From contig NZ_JBMOVV010000003.1 in assembly GCF_049472135.1 (NCBI RefSeq), positions 247,624-311,623 on the forward strand: a stretch of 64,000 nt of DNA. The letters are read 5' to 3'. This document shows positions 24,702 to 32,934 of this stretch, in pieces; position 1 is the stretch's first letter, and every line of letters starts with the position of its first letter. The DNA is from Arcobacter_B sp049472135 (GTDB taxonomy: Bacteria; Campylobacterota; Campylobacteria; Campylobacterales; Arcobacteraceae). A program made the translations under genes and the position numbers. The notes under the pieces are model-generated. The model had not been told where the DNA came from and did not search any database. It saw only the letters and a program-made list of their open reading frames with translations.

Positions 24702-25925
24702 ATGGCTATTAGTGTTGAAGATACTATAAATATTATTTCACAACTTCAAGTAAAACTAAATTTTGAAATCATACCTATCGAACACTCTTTAAATAGAATT
24801 TGTGCCCAAGATATCTATGCAACATCAAATCTACCAAAATTTGATAACTCTGCAATGGATGGTTATGCAATTTTATATGATGATAAAGAGAATGAATTAA
24901 ATGTAATTGATACAATTTTTGCAGGAGATGATAATAAAACATTATTAGAAAGAAATAGTTGTGTAAAAATCATGACTGGAGCTAGAGTTCCAACTAATAC
25001 AACTGCTATTATTCCAAAAGAAGATACTCTTAAACTTGATGATAACAAAATTAAAATTACTAAAAATGTAAAAAAATTCCAACATATAAGATATATTGGA
25101 GAAGATATAAAAAAAGATGAACTTTTAATAAAAAAGTCTGATCTAATAAATTTTTCAAAAATCACACTACTGTCTTCTCAGGGAATTAGTCATATTAAAG
25201 TTTATAAAAAACCTAAGATTGTAGTGTTTTCAAGTGGTGAAGAGTTAAAGCTTCATTATGAAAAAATTCAAGAACATCAAATCTATAATTCTAATACACC
25301 AACTTTAATAGCAAGAGTAAAAGAGTTAGGTTGTGATGTTACATTTATAGGACAAGCAAAAGACTCAATTGATGCAATAAAAGAGCTTATTGTTAACTCT
25401 TTAGATGCTAATATGATTATTACATCAGGTGGAGTATCTGTAGGTGATGCAGATTTTACAAAAGCTGCTTTTAATGAATTAAACTATGAAACAATTTTTG
25501 ATGGGATTATTGTAAAACCTGGTAAACCAACAGTATTTGGAAAAATAAATGATACTTTAATACTAAATCTTCCAGGTAATCCATTAGCTAGTTCAATGAT
25601 TTTTGAAATGTTTGGAAAACTGATTATTCAAAAACTTTTAGGTTCAAATGAAATTTATCCAAACTTTATTGAATCAAAATTATCTGATGATTTAAAAAAT
25701 AAAGCAGGAAGAGTAACACTTGTTCCAGGTTTCTTTGACGGAACTACTTTTAGTGTATGTCAAAAAAGAAGTCCAGGAATGGTTTCAACTCTATCATTAT
25801 GTAACAGTTTAATAGCACTAGATAAAGATGTAGAGTTTTTAGAGAAAAAATCAAAAGTTAAGGTTTTACCAATTAATTGGAAATTTTTTACAGAAATAAA
25901 AAAGGATTTTTTAACAAATGAGTAG
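24702..25925 (+). CDS. moeA: Molybdopterin molybdotransferase MoeA
   Basis: This 407-aa enzyme inserts molybdate into adenylated molybdopterin. Family marks are LPKFDNSAMDGYA near residues 45-57, MTGARVPTNT near 91-100, the MoCF-binding stretch IITSGGVSVGDADFTK near 240-255 and LNLPGNPLASSMIF near 288-301. The length is normal. It overlaps queC by 8 nt, an unusual pairing that makes it head of the queCDE run. Confidence 0.95.
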   Translation: MAISVEDTINIISQLQVKLNFEIIPIEHSLNRICAQDIYATSNLPKFDNSAMDGYAILYDDKENELNVIDTIFAGDDNKTLLERNSCVKIMTGARVPTNTTAIIPKEDTLKLDDNKIKITKNVKKFQHIRYIGEDIKKDELLIKKSDLINFSKITLLSSQGISHIKVYKKPKIVVFSSGEELKLHYEKIQEHQIYNSNTPTLIARVKELGCDVTFIGQAKDSIDAIKELIVNSLDANMIITSGGVSVGDADFTKAAFNELNYETIFDGIIVKPGKPTVFGKINDTLILNLPGNPLASSMIFEMFGKLIIQKLLGSNEIYPNFIESKLSDDLKNKAGRVTLVPGFFDGTTFSVCQKRSPGMVSTLSLCNSLIALDKDVEFLEKKSKVKVLPINWKFFTEIKKDFLTNE

Positions 25926-26598
25926 CGTATCAAATAAAAAAGCAATTTGTATATTAAGTGGGGGAATGGACTCTACTTTAGCTTCTTATATAGCAAAAAA
26001 TGATGGTTATGATATTATTGCAGTTCATTTCAATTATGGACAAAGAACTGAAAAAAGAGAATTAAAAGCTTTTAGAAATATTTGTGATGATTTACAAATA
26101 AAAGAAAAATATGAAATAGATATACCTTTCTTTACGCAAATTGGAGCAAGTGCTTTAACTGATTCATCTATTGATGTTCCAACAAATGGAATTGAAGCAG
26201 GTGTTCCTATTACTTATGTACCATTTAGAAATGGTATTTTCTTATCAATTACTGCTGCAATTGCAGAAAAAGAAGAAGCCCAAGCTATGTATATAGGTGT
26301 AGTTCAAGAAGACAGTTCAGGATACCCTGATTGTACAGATGAATTTATACAAGACATTACAAAAGCAATAAATCAAGGGACAAAAGAATCAACTAAAATT
26401 GAAATAAAAACTCCTTTAGTTCATTTAAGTAAAGCACAGATTGTTTCAAAAGCTCTTGAATTAAATGTTCCATTAGAGCATACATGGTCTTGTTATAAAG
26501 AAGAAGATGAAGCTTGTGGAGTTTGTGATTCGTGCAGATTAAGACTAAATGGATTTAAACTTGCAAACTCAAAAGATCCAATACCTTACAAGGCATAA
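25918..26598 (+). CDS. queC: 7-cyano-7-deazaguanine synthase QueC
   Basis: This 226-aa ATP-dependent enzyme makes preQ0 from carboxy-deazaguanine. The PP-loop is LSGGMDSTLASY near residues 13-24. The zinc ligands are the C-terminal cysteines in CYKEEDEACGVCDSC. It starts inside the end of moeA and is followed by queD after 2 nt. Confidence 0.96.
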   Translation: MSSVSNKKAICILSGGMDSTLASYIAKNDGYDIIAVHFNYGQRTEKRELKAFRNICDDLQIKEKYEIDIPFFTQIGASALTDSSIDVPTNGIEAGVPITYVPFRNGIFLSITAAIAEKEEAQAMYIGVVQEDSSGYPDCTDEFIQDITKAINQGTKESTKIEIKTPLVHLSKAQIVSKALELNVPLEHTWSCYKEEDEACGVCDSCRLRLNGFKLANSKDPIPYKA

Positions 26599-26600
26599 AT

Positions 26601-27134
26601 ATGAAATGGAAAATATCAAAAGAGTTCGATTTCTGCTATGGTCATAGAGTATGGTCTCAAACTTTAAATACAGAATTCTCACTAGATGGGTGCTTAAAAT
26701 GTAGACACTTACATGGACACCAAGGTAAGATTTTAGTTTATTTAGAAGCTGAAGAATTAAAAGATGGAATGGTTACAGACTTTAAACATCTAAATTGGTT
26801 TAAAGCTTTTTTAGATGATGTACTTGATCATAAATTTATCTTAGATATAAATGACCCACTATATTCTAAACTACTATCTGATGTAAAAAAAGATGAACTT
26901 ATAAAATTTGATGAAGGTTACTATTTAGTAGATTTAACTAAATTCAAAGATGAAGAGACATATTTAACTGAACTTTATGAAGGTTATGTATTAGTTGATT
27001 TTGTACCTACAAGTGAAAATCTATCTGCATGGTTTTTGAAGATTGTTCAAAATAAAATGAACAAACTAGGTGTTAAAGTATCTCATGTTGAATTTTTAGA
27101 GACTCCAAAAAGCAAGAGCACATATTATGCTTGA
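26601..27134 (+). CDS. queD: 6-carboxytetrahydropterin synthase QueD, enlarged form
   Basis: This 177-aa member of the PTPS/QueD family converts dihydroneopterin triphosphate to carboxytetrahydropterin. The zinc histidines are in CYGHRVWS and in CRHLHGHQGK (a CxxxHGH motif with the catalytic cysteine). A central insertion of about 50 residues (roughly 84-128, starting LLSDVKKDELIKFDEG) makes it longer than the usual 120 aa. The C-terminal VSHVEFLETPKS supplies the substrate-binding glutamate. It overlaps queE by 8 nt. Confidence 0.93.
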   Translation: MKWKISKEFDFCYGHRVWSQTLNTEFSLDGCLKCRHLHGHQGKILVYLEAEELKDGMVTDFKHLNWFKAFLDDVLDHKFILDINDPLYSKLLSDVKKDELIKFDEGYYLVDLTKFKDEETYLTELYEGYVLVDFVPTSENLSAWFLKIVQNKMNKLGVKVSHVEFLETPKSKSTYYA

Positions 27135-27891
27135 GATAAATGAGATTTTTGGTCCTACTATTCAAGGTGAAGGTAAATTAGTAGGAACACCATCAGTATT
27201 TATTCGTTTTGGAAAATGTAATTTTAAATGTGTTGGATTTAATGTAGAGTATGAAACACCAAGTGGAATAAAAAAATGCGCTTGTGATACATACTACGCA
27301 GTTGATCCAGAGTTTAAAGAGTCTTGGACAAAATATAAATCATATGATGAAATAGTAAATGAAGTTGATAAACTAACAAACCTTTATAATTATGATTATA
27401 AAATGGATATTGTAATAACAGGTGGAGAGCCCTTACTTTACTGGAATAAAGAAGAGTTTCAAAAACTACTTAAACACTATATTGAAGAAGGTCATCAAGT
27501 TACTATAGAAACGAATGCCTCTTTAAATTTAAATTTTGAAGAAGAGTATCAAAAAAAGATTCTATTTTCTATGAGTGTAAAACTAAGTAATTCACTAGAG
27601 CCTCTTAAAAAAAGAATCAACTATGAAACACTAAATAAAGTTTTGACTAATACTAAAGACTCATATTTAAAATTTGTAATAAATAAGGACTTTATGAATG
27701 ATGCTCAAGATGAGATTAAAACTATTCTTGAAAATATACCAAAATGTGAAGTTTACTTAATGCCAATGGGTGATGATGCTGATTCTATAAATGAAAATGA
27801 TGAAGCGGTTATTAATATGGCTATAAAAAATGGTTTTAAATATTGTGACAGATTACATATTAGAGTATGGAACAATAAAAGAGGTGTATAA
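27127..27891 (+). CDS. queE: 7-carboxy-7-deazaguanine synthase QueE with an atypical cysteine spacing
   Basis: This 254-aa radical-SAM enzyme forms the deazaguanine ring. It begins EIFGPTIQGEGKLVGTPS, the QueE signature. The cluster region has cysteines at 31, 35, 51 and 53, so the canonical CxxxCxxC is absent: the third position is F38 and a 15-residue insertion follows C35. The SAM-binding ITGGEPLLYW is intact near residues 99-108. QueE enzymes with inserted cluster loops are known, so it is probably active. It is the third gene of queCDE. Confidence 0.92.
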   Translation: MLEINEIFGPTIQGEGKLVGTPSVFIRFGKCNFKCVGFNVEYETPSGIKKCACDTYYAVDPEFKESWTKYKSYDEIVNEVDKLTNLYNYDYKMDIVITGGEPLLYWNKEEFQKLLKHYIEEGHQVTIETNASLNLNFEEEYQKKILFSMSVKLSNSLEPLKKRINYETLNKVLTNTKDSYLKFVINKDFMNDAQDEIKTILENIPKCEVYLMPMGDDADSINENDEAVINMAIKNGFKYCDRLHIRVWNNKRGV

Positions 27892-27926
27892 AAAGTTCAA
27901 TAATCTTTTTATATAAATTAATGCGA

Positions 27927-27932
27927 TATAAT
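27927..27932 (+). promoter_or_regulatory. -10 box (TATAAT) for fabG
   Basis: A perfect TATAAT in GCGATATAATACGC lies 42 nt before the fabG ATG. Confidence 0.55.
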
Positions 27933-27973
27933 ACGCTAAATTTTTTGAAATTTACAAAATGAAAAGGAAAAAT

Positions 27974-28717
27974 ATGAATTTTACAGGTTCAAATGTATTA
28001 GTTACTGGTGCTAGTAGAGGTATAGGAGCAGAGATTGCTAAAACTTTAGCTAGTTACGGTTTAAAAGTTTGGATAAACTACAGAAGTGGTGCTGAAGCTG
28101 CTGAAAAAATAAAAGAAGAGATTGAAGCTGCTGGTGGGCAAGCTGCTATCGTTAAAGCTGATGTAACTTCTGAAGAAGAGTTTACAGCTGCTATTAAAAC
28201 AGTAGTTGATGCAGATGGACAATTATCTTACTTAGTTAACAATGCTGGTATTACAAGAGATAAATTAGCATTAAGAATGTCTGTAGAAGACTTCAATGAT
28301 GTAATTGCTGCAAACTTAACATCAGCATTTATTGGATGTAAAGCATCATTAAAAGTAATGGGTAAGAAAAAATTTGGATCAATTGTAAATATCTCTTCAA
28401 TTGTTGGAGAAATGGGAAATCCTGGTCAAACTAACTATTCAGCTTCAAAAGGTGGATTAAATGCAATGACTAAATCTTTTGCTAAAGAAGCAGCAGCAAG
28501 AGGTATTAGATACAATGCAGTAACGCCTGGGTTTATTCAAACTGATATGACTCACGAATTAAAAGAAGAAGTAAAAGCTGAATATGAAAAGAATATTCCA
28601 TTATCAAGATTTGGTCAACCAAAAGAAATCGCTGATGCAGTGGCATTTTTATTAAGTGATCACTCTTCATATATTACAGGTGAAATATTAAAAGTTAATG
28701 GTGGTTTATACGTTTAG
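27974..28717 (+). CDS. fabG: 3-oxoacyl-ACP reductase FabG
   Basis: This 247-aa short-chain dehydrogenase reduces 3-oxoacyl-ACP with NADPH. The cofactor motif is TGASRGIGAEIA, then NNAG (LVNNAGITRDKLALRMS), and the catalytic triad is Ser in NISSIVGEMG and YSASK. I chose ATG 27974, with AAGGAA 5 nt upstream, over the ATG five codons earlier. It opens the fatty-acid cluster fabG-acpP-fabF-accA. Confidence 0.95.
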   Translation: MNFTGSNVLVTGASRGIGAEIAKTLASYGLKVWINYRSGAEAAEKIKEEIEAAGGQAAIVKADVTSEEEFTAAIKTVVDADGQLSYLVNNAGITRDKLALRMSVEDFNDVIAANLTSAFIGCKASLKVMGKKKFGSIVNISSIVGEMGNPGQTNYSASKGGLNAMTKSFAKEAAARGIRYNAVTPGFIQTDMTHELKEEVKAEYEKNIPLSRFGQPKEIADAVAFLLSDHSSYITGEILKVNGGLYV

Positions 28718-28774
28718 AACTTTAATCTAAACTAAAATTTTATAATTTAAAAGGCTTTTTAAAATCTTTTTAGT

Positions 28775-28780
28775 TATAAT
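28775..28780 (+). promoter_or_regulatory. -10 box (TATAAT) for acpP
   Basis: TATAAT follows a T-rich stretch, 31 nt before the acpP start. acpP usually needs strong expression of its own. Confidence 0.55.
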
Positions 28781-28810
28781 ACGTAGATAATTTTATAAAA
28801 GGAAATAAAT

Positions 28811-29041
28811 ATGGCATTATTAGATGATGTAAAAGAAGTAGTAGTTGAGCAATTAGATTGTGATGCAGCTGAAATTAAAGAAGATTCAAAGTTTATCGAA
28901 GATTTAGGTGCAGATTCACTTGACGTAGTTGAATTAGTTATGGCTTTAGAAGAGAAATTCGACATTGAAATTCCAGATGAAGATGCTGAAGGAATTTTAA
29001 CTGTTGCTGATGCTATCAAATACATCGAAAATAACGCGTAA
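28811..29041 (+). CDS. acpP: Acyl carrier protein
   Basis: This 76-aa acidic protein carries the phosphopantetheine site S36 in DLGADSLDVVELVM. It holds the growing fatty acyl chain for FabG, FabF and partners. The length is typical. It has its own -10 box upstream and a stem-loop downstream. Confidence 0.97.
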   Translation: MALLDDVKEVVVEQLDCDAAEIKEDSKFIEDLGADSLDVVELVMALEEKFDIEIPDEDAEGILTVADAIKYIENNA

Positions 29042-29060
29042 TTTATACGCTTAAGTTTCA

Positions 29061-29090
29061 TAGAAGACTAATACAATTAGTCTTCTATTT
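29061..29090 (+). terminator. Stem-loop after acpP
   Basis: A perfect 10-bp stem (29061-29070 with 29078-29087, TAGAAGACTA/TAGTCTTCTA) is followed by TTT. It is a moderate terminator or attenuator before fabF. Confidence 0.65.
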
Positions 29091-29168
29091 CAATTTTTAA
29101 ATTTAAATTATTGAATTTTTTAATATAAAAGATTGAATAGTTTAAATAATAAATACGGAGCATTTTTA

Positions 29169-30428
29169 ATGAAAAGAGTTGTTGTAACTGGTTTAGGTAC
29201 TATTAATTCTATTGGACATAATGTAGAAGAATCATTTAACGCCGCTGTTGCTGGTGAATGTGGAATTGATACAATCACACTATTTGACGCAAGCGAGTTT
29301 CCTGTAAAGATTGCAGGTGAAGTAAAAGATTTTGATCCTACAACGGTAATGGATAAAAAAGAAGTTAAAAAGGCTGATAGATTTATTCAATTAGGAATAA
29401 AAGCAGCTAATGAAGCTATGAAAGACTCTGGATTCGTTAACGATGAGAATAAAAGAGTAGATGATTCAATCTCTGATAGATTTGGAATTATTTCTGCTTC
29501 AGGAATTGGTGGATTAGGAACAATCCAAAAAAACTCTGTTGTATGTGATACAAGAGGACCTAAAAGAATATCTCCATTCTTTATCCCTTCATCATTAGTA
29601 AATATGCTAAGTGGTTTCATTTCAATTGAGCATGGATTAAAAGGTCCTTCTTTATCTCATGTTACTGCTTGTGCTGCTTCTACTCATGCTTTAAATGATG
29701 CAGTTAAAACAATTGCTACAAATGGTGCAGATAGAATTTTAGTTGTAGGTGCAGAATCAGCAATTTGTGGAGCTGGAATGGGTGGATTTGCTTCAATGAA
29801 AGCTTTATCTTCTAGAAATGATGAGCCTAAAAAAGCTTCAAGACCATTTGATAAAGATAGAGATGGTTTTGTAATGGGTGAAGGTGCAGGAGCTATAGTT
29901 GTTGAAACTTTAGAATCAGCACAAGCTAGAGGAGCTAAAATTTACTGTGAAATCATTGGTTTTGGTGAATCAGGAGATGCAAATCACATTACATCACCAG
30001 TAATGGATGGTCCATTAAGATCAATGAAAGCAGCTATTTCTATGGCTGAAGCAAACACTGGTGATAAAATCTCTATTGATTACATTAATTCACATGGTAC
30101 TTCAACACCTGTTGGAGATGTTAATGAATCAAAAGCGATTGCTGAGTTATTTGGTGGAGCAGAAAACTGTCCTCCTGTAACATCAACAAAAGGTCAAATT
30201 GGACACTGTTTAGGTGCAGCTGGAGCAATTGAAGCAATTTTTGCAATTAAAGCATTAAATGAAGGTGTAATTCCTCCAACAATTAATCTTGATAATCAAG
30301 ATGAAGAATGTAAATTAGATTACGTTCCAAATGTTGCAAGAAAAGTAGAGTTAAATACTGTAATGAGTAATAACTTTGGATTTGGTGGAACAAACGGAAC
30401 AGTTATCTTCAAAAGATTTGAAGCATAA
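29169..30428 (+). CDS. fabF: 3-oxoacyl-ACP synthase II FabF
   Basis: This 419-aa elongating condensing enzyme has its catalytic Cys in VTACAASTHALNDA and the two histidines in NSHGTSTPVGD and KGQIGHCLGAAG. I chose ATG 29169 (GGAG 8 nt upstream), which yields the family start MKRVVVTGLG. An ATG 12 codons earlier lacks this support. Confidence 0.96.
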   Translation: MKRVVVTGLGTINSIGHNVEESFNAAVAGECGIDTITLFDASEFPVKIAGEVKDFDPTTVMDKKEVKKADRFIQLGIKAANEAMKDSGFVNDENKRVDDSISDRFGIISASGIGGLGTIQKNSVVCDTRGPKRISPFFIPSSLVNMLSGFISIEHGLKGPSLSHVTACAASTHALNDAVKTIATNGADRILVVGAESAICGAGMGGFASMKALSSRNDEPKKASRPFDKDRDGFVMGEGAGAIVVETLESAQARGAKIYCEIIGFGESGDANHITSPVMDGPLRSMKAAISMAEANTGDKISIDYINSHGTSTPVGDVNESKAIAELFGGAENCPPVTSTKGQIGHCLGAAGAIEAIFAIKALNEGVIPPTINLDNQDEECKLDYVPNVARKVELNTVMSNNFGFGGTNGTVIFKRFEA

Positions 30429-30452
30429 CATTAAAATAAAGATTTAGTCTAA

Positions 30453-30490
30453 TCAAAAAAGAGCTAGTTTTTCTAGCTCTTTTTTTTTAA
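30453..30490 (+). terminator. Intrinsic terminator after fabF
   Basis: GAGCTAG/CTAGCTC stem (30461-30467 with 30473-30479), extended by A-T pairs, ends in a long T run. It lies just 13 nt before the accA start, so it may attenuate rather than fully end transcription. Confidence 0.8.
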
Positions 30491-30502
30491 AGGGAGTAAT
30501 AC

Positions 30503-31438
30503 TTGGCAGCTTATTTAGAATTTGAAGAAAAAATTAAAAAAATTGAAGAAGATATAATTGTTGCGAAAACTAAAGCAGATGAGCATGCAGTTGAAATCTT
30601 AGAGAAAAAACTTGAGAAAGAAGTTGAAAAAACTTTTAAAAACTTAAGTGATTACCAAAAACTTCAATTAGCAAGACATCCAGATAGACCATATGCAATG
30701 GATTATATCAATGAAATTTTAACAGATGCTTATGAAATACATGGAGATAGACACTATGTAGATGATAAAGCAATTGTATGTTACTTAGGATATATTGATA
30801 ATCAAAAAGTAATGGTAATTGGAGAACAAAAAGGTAGAGGAACTAAAGATAAACTTCACAGAAACTTTGGTATGCCAAGTCCAGAAGGTTATAGAAAAGC
30901 CTTAAGAGCTGCAAAATTAGCAGAAAAATTCCAAATTCCAATTGTTATGTTAGTTGACACACCAGGTGCATATCCAGGTATTGGTGCAGAAGAAAGAAAT
31001 CAGTCAGAAGCTATTGCTAAAAACTTATTTGAGTTTGCAGATTTAACAACTCCAACTATCTCAATTGTAATTGGTGAAGGTGGTTCTGGTGGAGCATTAG
31101 CAATTTCTGTTGCTGATAAACTAGCAATGATGAGATATTCAGTATATGCAGTTATTTCACCTGAGGGTTGTAGTGCTATTTTATGGAATGACCCTGCTAA
31201 AGTTGAAACAGCAGCAAATGCACTTAGAATTACAGCTGAAAATTTAAAAGAGTTAAATTTAGTTGATGATGTAATTAATGAGCCATTAATTGGTGCTCAT
31301 AGACAAAAAGAACAAGCTATTTTAGCTTTAAAAGAATATGTTTTAGAGTCAATTAATGAATTAAAAACTATGACAACAGCTCAAAGACATCAAAAGAAAT
31401 ATGAAAAACTAATGGCTCTTGGTTCATTTCAAGAGTAG
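30503..31438 (+). CDS. accA: Acetyl-CoA carboxylase carboxyltransferase subunit alpha
   Basis: This 311-aa subunit carries carboxyl transfer to acetyl-CoA with AccD. Family segments are YQKLQLARHPDRPYAMDYI near residues 51-69, GRGTKDKLHRNFGMPSPEG and LVDTPGAYPGIGAEERNQ. The start is TTG, preceded by AAAGGGAG. The length matches the family. Confidence 0.95.
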   Translation: MAAYLEFEEKIKKIEEDIIVAKTKADEHAVEILEKKLEKEVEKTFKNLSDYQKLQLARHPDRPYAMDYINEILTDAYEIHGDRHYVDDKAIVCYLGYIDNQKVMVIGEQKGRGTKDKLHRNFGMPSPEGYRKALRAAKLAEKFQIPIVMLVDTPGAYPGIGAEERNQSEAIAKNLFEFADLTTPTISIVIGEGGSGGALAISVADKLAMMRYSVYAVISPEGCSAILWNDPAKVETAANALRITAENLKELNLVDDVINEPLIGAHRQKEQAILALKEYVLESINELKTMTTAQRHQKKYEKLMALGSFQE

Positions 31439-31451
31439 TCAAACTTAAAAA

Positions 31452-31479
31452 CTAAGAAGTAATTACTTCTTAGCTTTTT
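31452..31479. terminator. Bidirectional terminator between accA and the HIT gene
   Basis: A perfect 22-bp palindrome (arms 31452-31462 and 31463-31473) is followed by CTTTTT on the plus strand. The right arm contains the stop codon of the converging HIT gene. Confidence 0.65.
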
Positions 31480-31817
31480 CTAACTTGTTCCCCAACTAAT
31501 CTTCCAGCATATTCACCTGCTAAAATATGGAAATGTAAATGTGCAACTTCTTGCCCACCGTGTTCCCCAATATTTGTAATCAATCTGTAACCACTCTCTT
31601 TAATATTTAATTTCGAAGCAACCTTATGAATGAACTCTGTCATTTTAGCCATTAACTTTGGTGGTATAACATCAAAAGAATCATAATGCTCTTTAGGAAT
31701 TACTAAAACATGAACCTTTCTAGCTGGATTAATATCATTAAAAGCTAAAAAATCTTCATCTTCTAAAATAGTTTGATTTGGTATTTCACCTTTTACAATC
31801 TTACAAAAAATACACAT
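31470..31817 (-). CDS. HIT family nucleotide-binding protein (HinT-like)
   Basis: This 115-aa protein has the histidine triad HLHFHILAG near residues 97-105 and the N-terminal FCKIVKGEIPNQTILEDED typical of HinT-like purine nucleotide hydrolases. I placed the start at ATG 31815-31817, which has AGAAGGAAA upstream. The open frame runs on 171 more codons upstream, but that part is antisense to pheS and not coding. It converges on accA and is divergent from pheS. Confidence 0.92.
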   Translation of the reverse strand: MCIFCKIVKGEIPNQTILEDEDFLAFNDINPARKVHVLVIPKEHYDSFDVIPPKLMAKMTEFIHKVASKLNIKESGYRLITNIGEHGGQEVAHLHFHILAGEYAGRLVGEQVRKS

Positions 31818-31941
31818 TATATTTCCTTCTAATAAAATAGTTGAAATATTATAACCAAACTCTAATAAATCTTTAAGTATAATCTCCAATTTATAGAAAT
31901 GATAAGTAAATAAAATATTATAATAACTTGGGAGAGGGTAA

Positions 31942-32934
31942 GTGAAAGAGTGGATTGAAAAAATTGAAAATGCAAACTGTCTTGAAGACTTAGAAAACCT
32001 AAGAGTAGAAACACTTGGGAAAAAAGGTGTTTTAACTTTAGAGTTTGCAAAAATGAAAACTATTCCAAACGAAGAAAAAAAAGCTTTTGCACAAAATCTT
32101 AATACGCAAAAAGCACAGGTAACTGAGGCAATTGAAGCTAGAAAAGTTATCTTAGAAAAAGAAGCTTTAAATAAAAAATTAGAAGCTGAAAAAATAGATG
32201 TTACTAAATTTAATAATGAATTATCTTGTGGAGCTACACACCCTGTGGTTGAAACAATGAACAGAATTATTACATATTTCCAAAACCTAAACTTCGCTGT
32301 TGAAGAGGGTCCATTAGTAGAAGATGATTTCCACAATTTTGAAGCATTAAATTTACCAAAGTATCACCCAGCAAGAGATATGCAAGATACTTTTTATAAC
32401 AAAGACTACACTCTATTAAGAACACATACATCTCCTGTTCAAATTAGAACAATGTTAAGTCAATCAACTCCTATTAGAATGATTGCACCAGGAACTGTAT
32501 TTAGAAGAGATTTCGACTTAACACATACACCAATGTTTCACCAAATTGAAGCATTAGTAGTTGATGATGAAGATAAAGTTTCATTTGCTAACTTAAAACA
32601 TGTTTTAGTTGAATTCCTACATCATATGTTTGGTGATGTAGATGTTAGATTTAGACCTTCTTTCTTCCCATTTACGGAACCATCTGCAGAAGTTGACATC
32701 TCTTGTGTATTCTGTAAAGGTGATGGATGTAGAGTATGTTCAAATACTGGATGGCTAGAAGTATTAGGTTGTGGTGTAGTTGATGAAAATGTATTCAAAG
32801 CAGTTGGATATGAAAATAAATCAGGTTACGCATTTGGATTAGGTGTTGAGAGATTTGCAATGTTAATTCACAATATTGGTGATTTAAGATCACTATTTGA
32901 GAGTGATATGAAATTATTAGGACAATTTAAATGA
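31942..32934 (+). CDS. pheS: Phenylalanyl-tRNA synthetase alpha subunit
   Basis: This 330-aa class II catalytic subunit has an N-terminal coiled-coil arm and motif 2 in RMIAPGTVFRRDFDLTHTPM. The motif 3 region FGLGVERFAMLIHNIGDLR lies near the C-terminus. It starts at GTG with GGGAGAGGG upstream. It overlaps pheT by 4 nt (ATGA). Confidence 0.96.
   Translation: MKEWIEKIENANCLEDLENLRVETLGKKGVLTLEFAKMKTIPNEEKKAFAQNLNTQKAQVTEAIEARKVILEKEALNKKLEAEKIDVTKFNNELSCGATHPVVETMNRIITYFQNLNFAVEEGPLVEDDFHNFEALNLPKYHPARDMQDTFYNKDYTLLRTHTSPVQIRTMLSQSTPIRMIAPGTVFRRDFDLTHTPMFHQIEALVVDDEDKVSFANLKHVLVEFLHHMFGDVDVRFRPSFFPFTEPSAEVDISCVFCKGDGCRVCSNTGWLEVLGCGVVDENVFKAVGYENKSGYAFGLGVERFAMLIHNIGDLRSLFESDMKLLGQFK

Noticed and set aside
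31818..32336. 171-codon upstream extension of the HIT protein frame
   Set aside because: It is antisense to pheS, low-complexity in character, and the HIT family begins at the internal ATG with a good SD.
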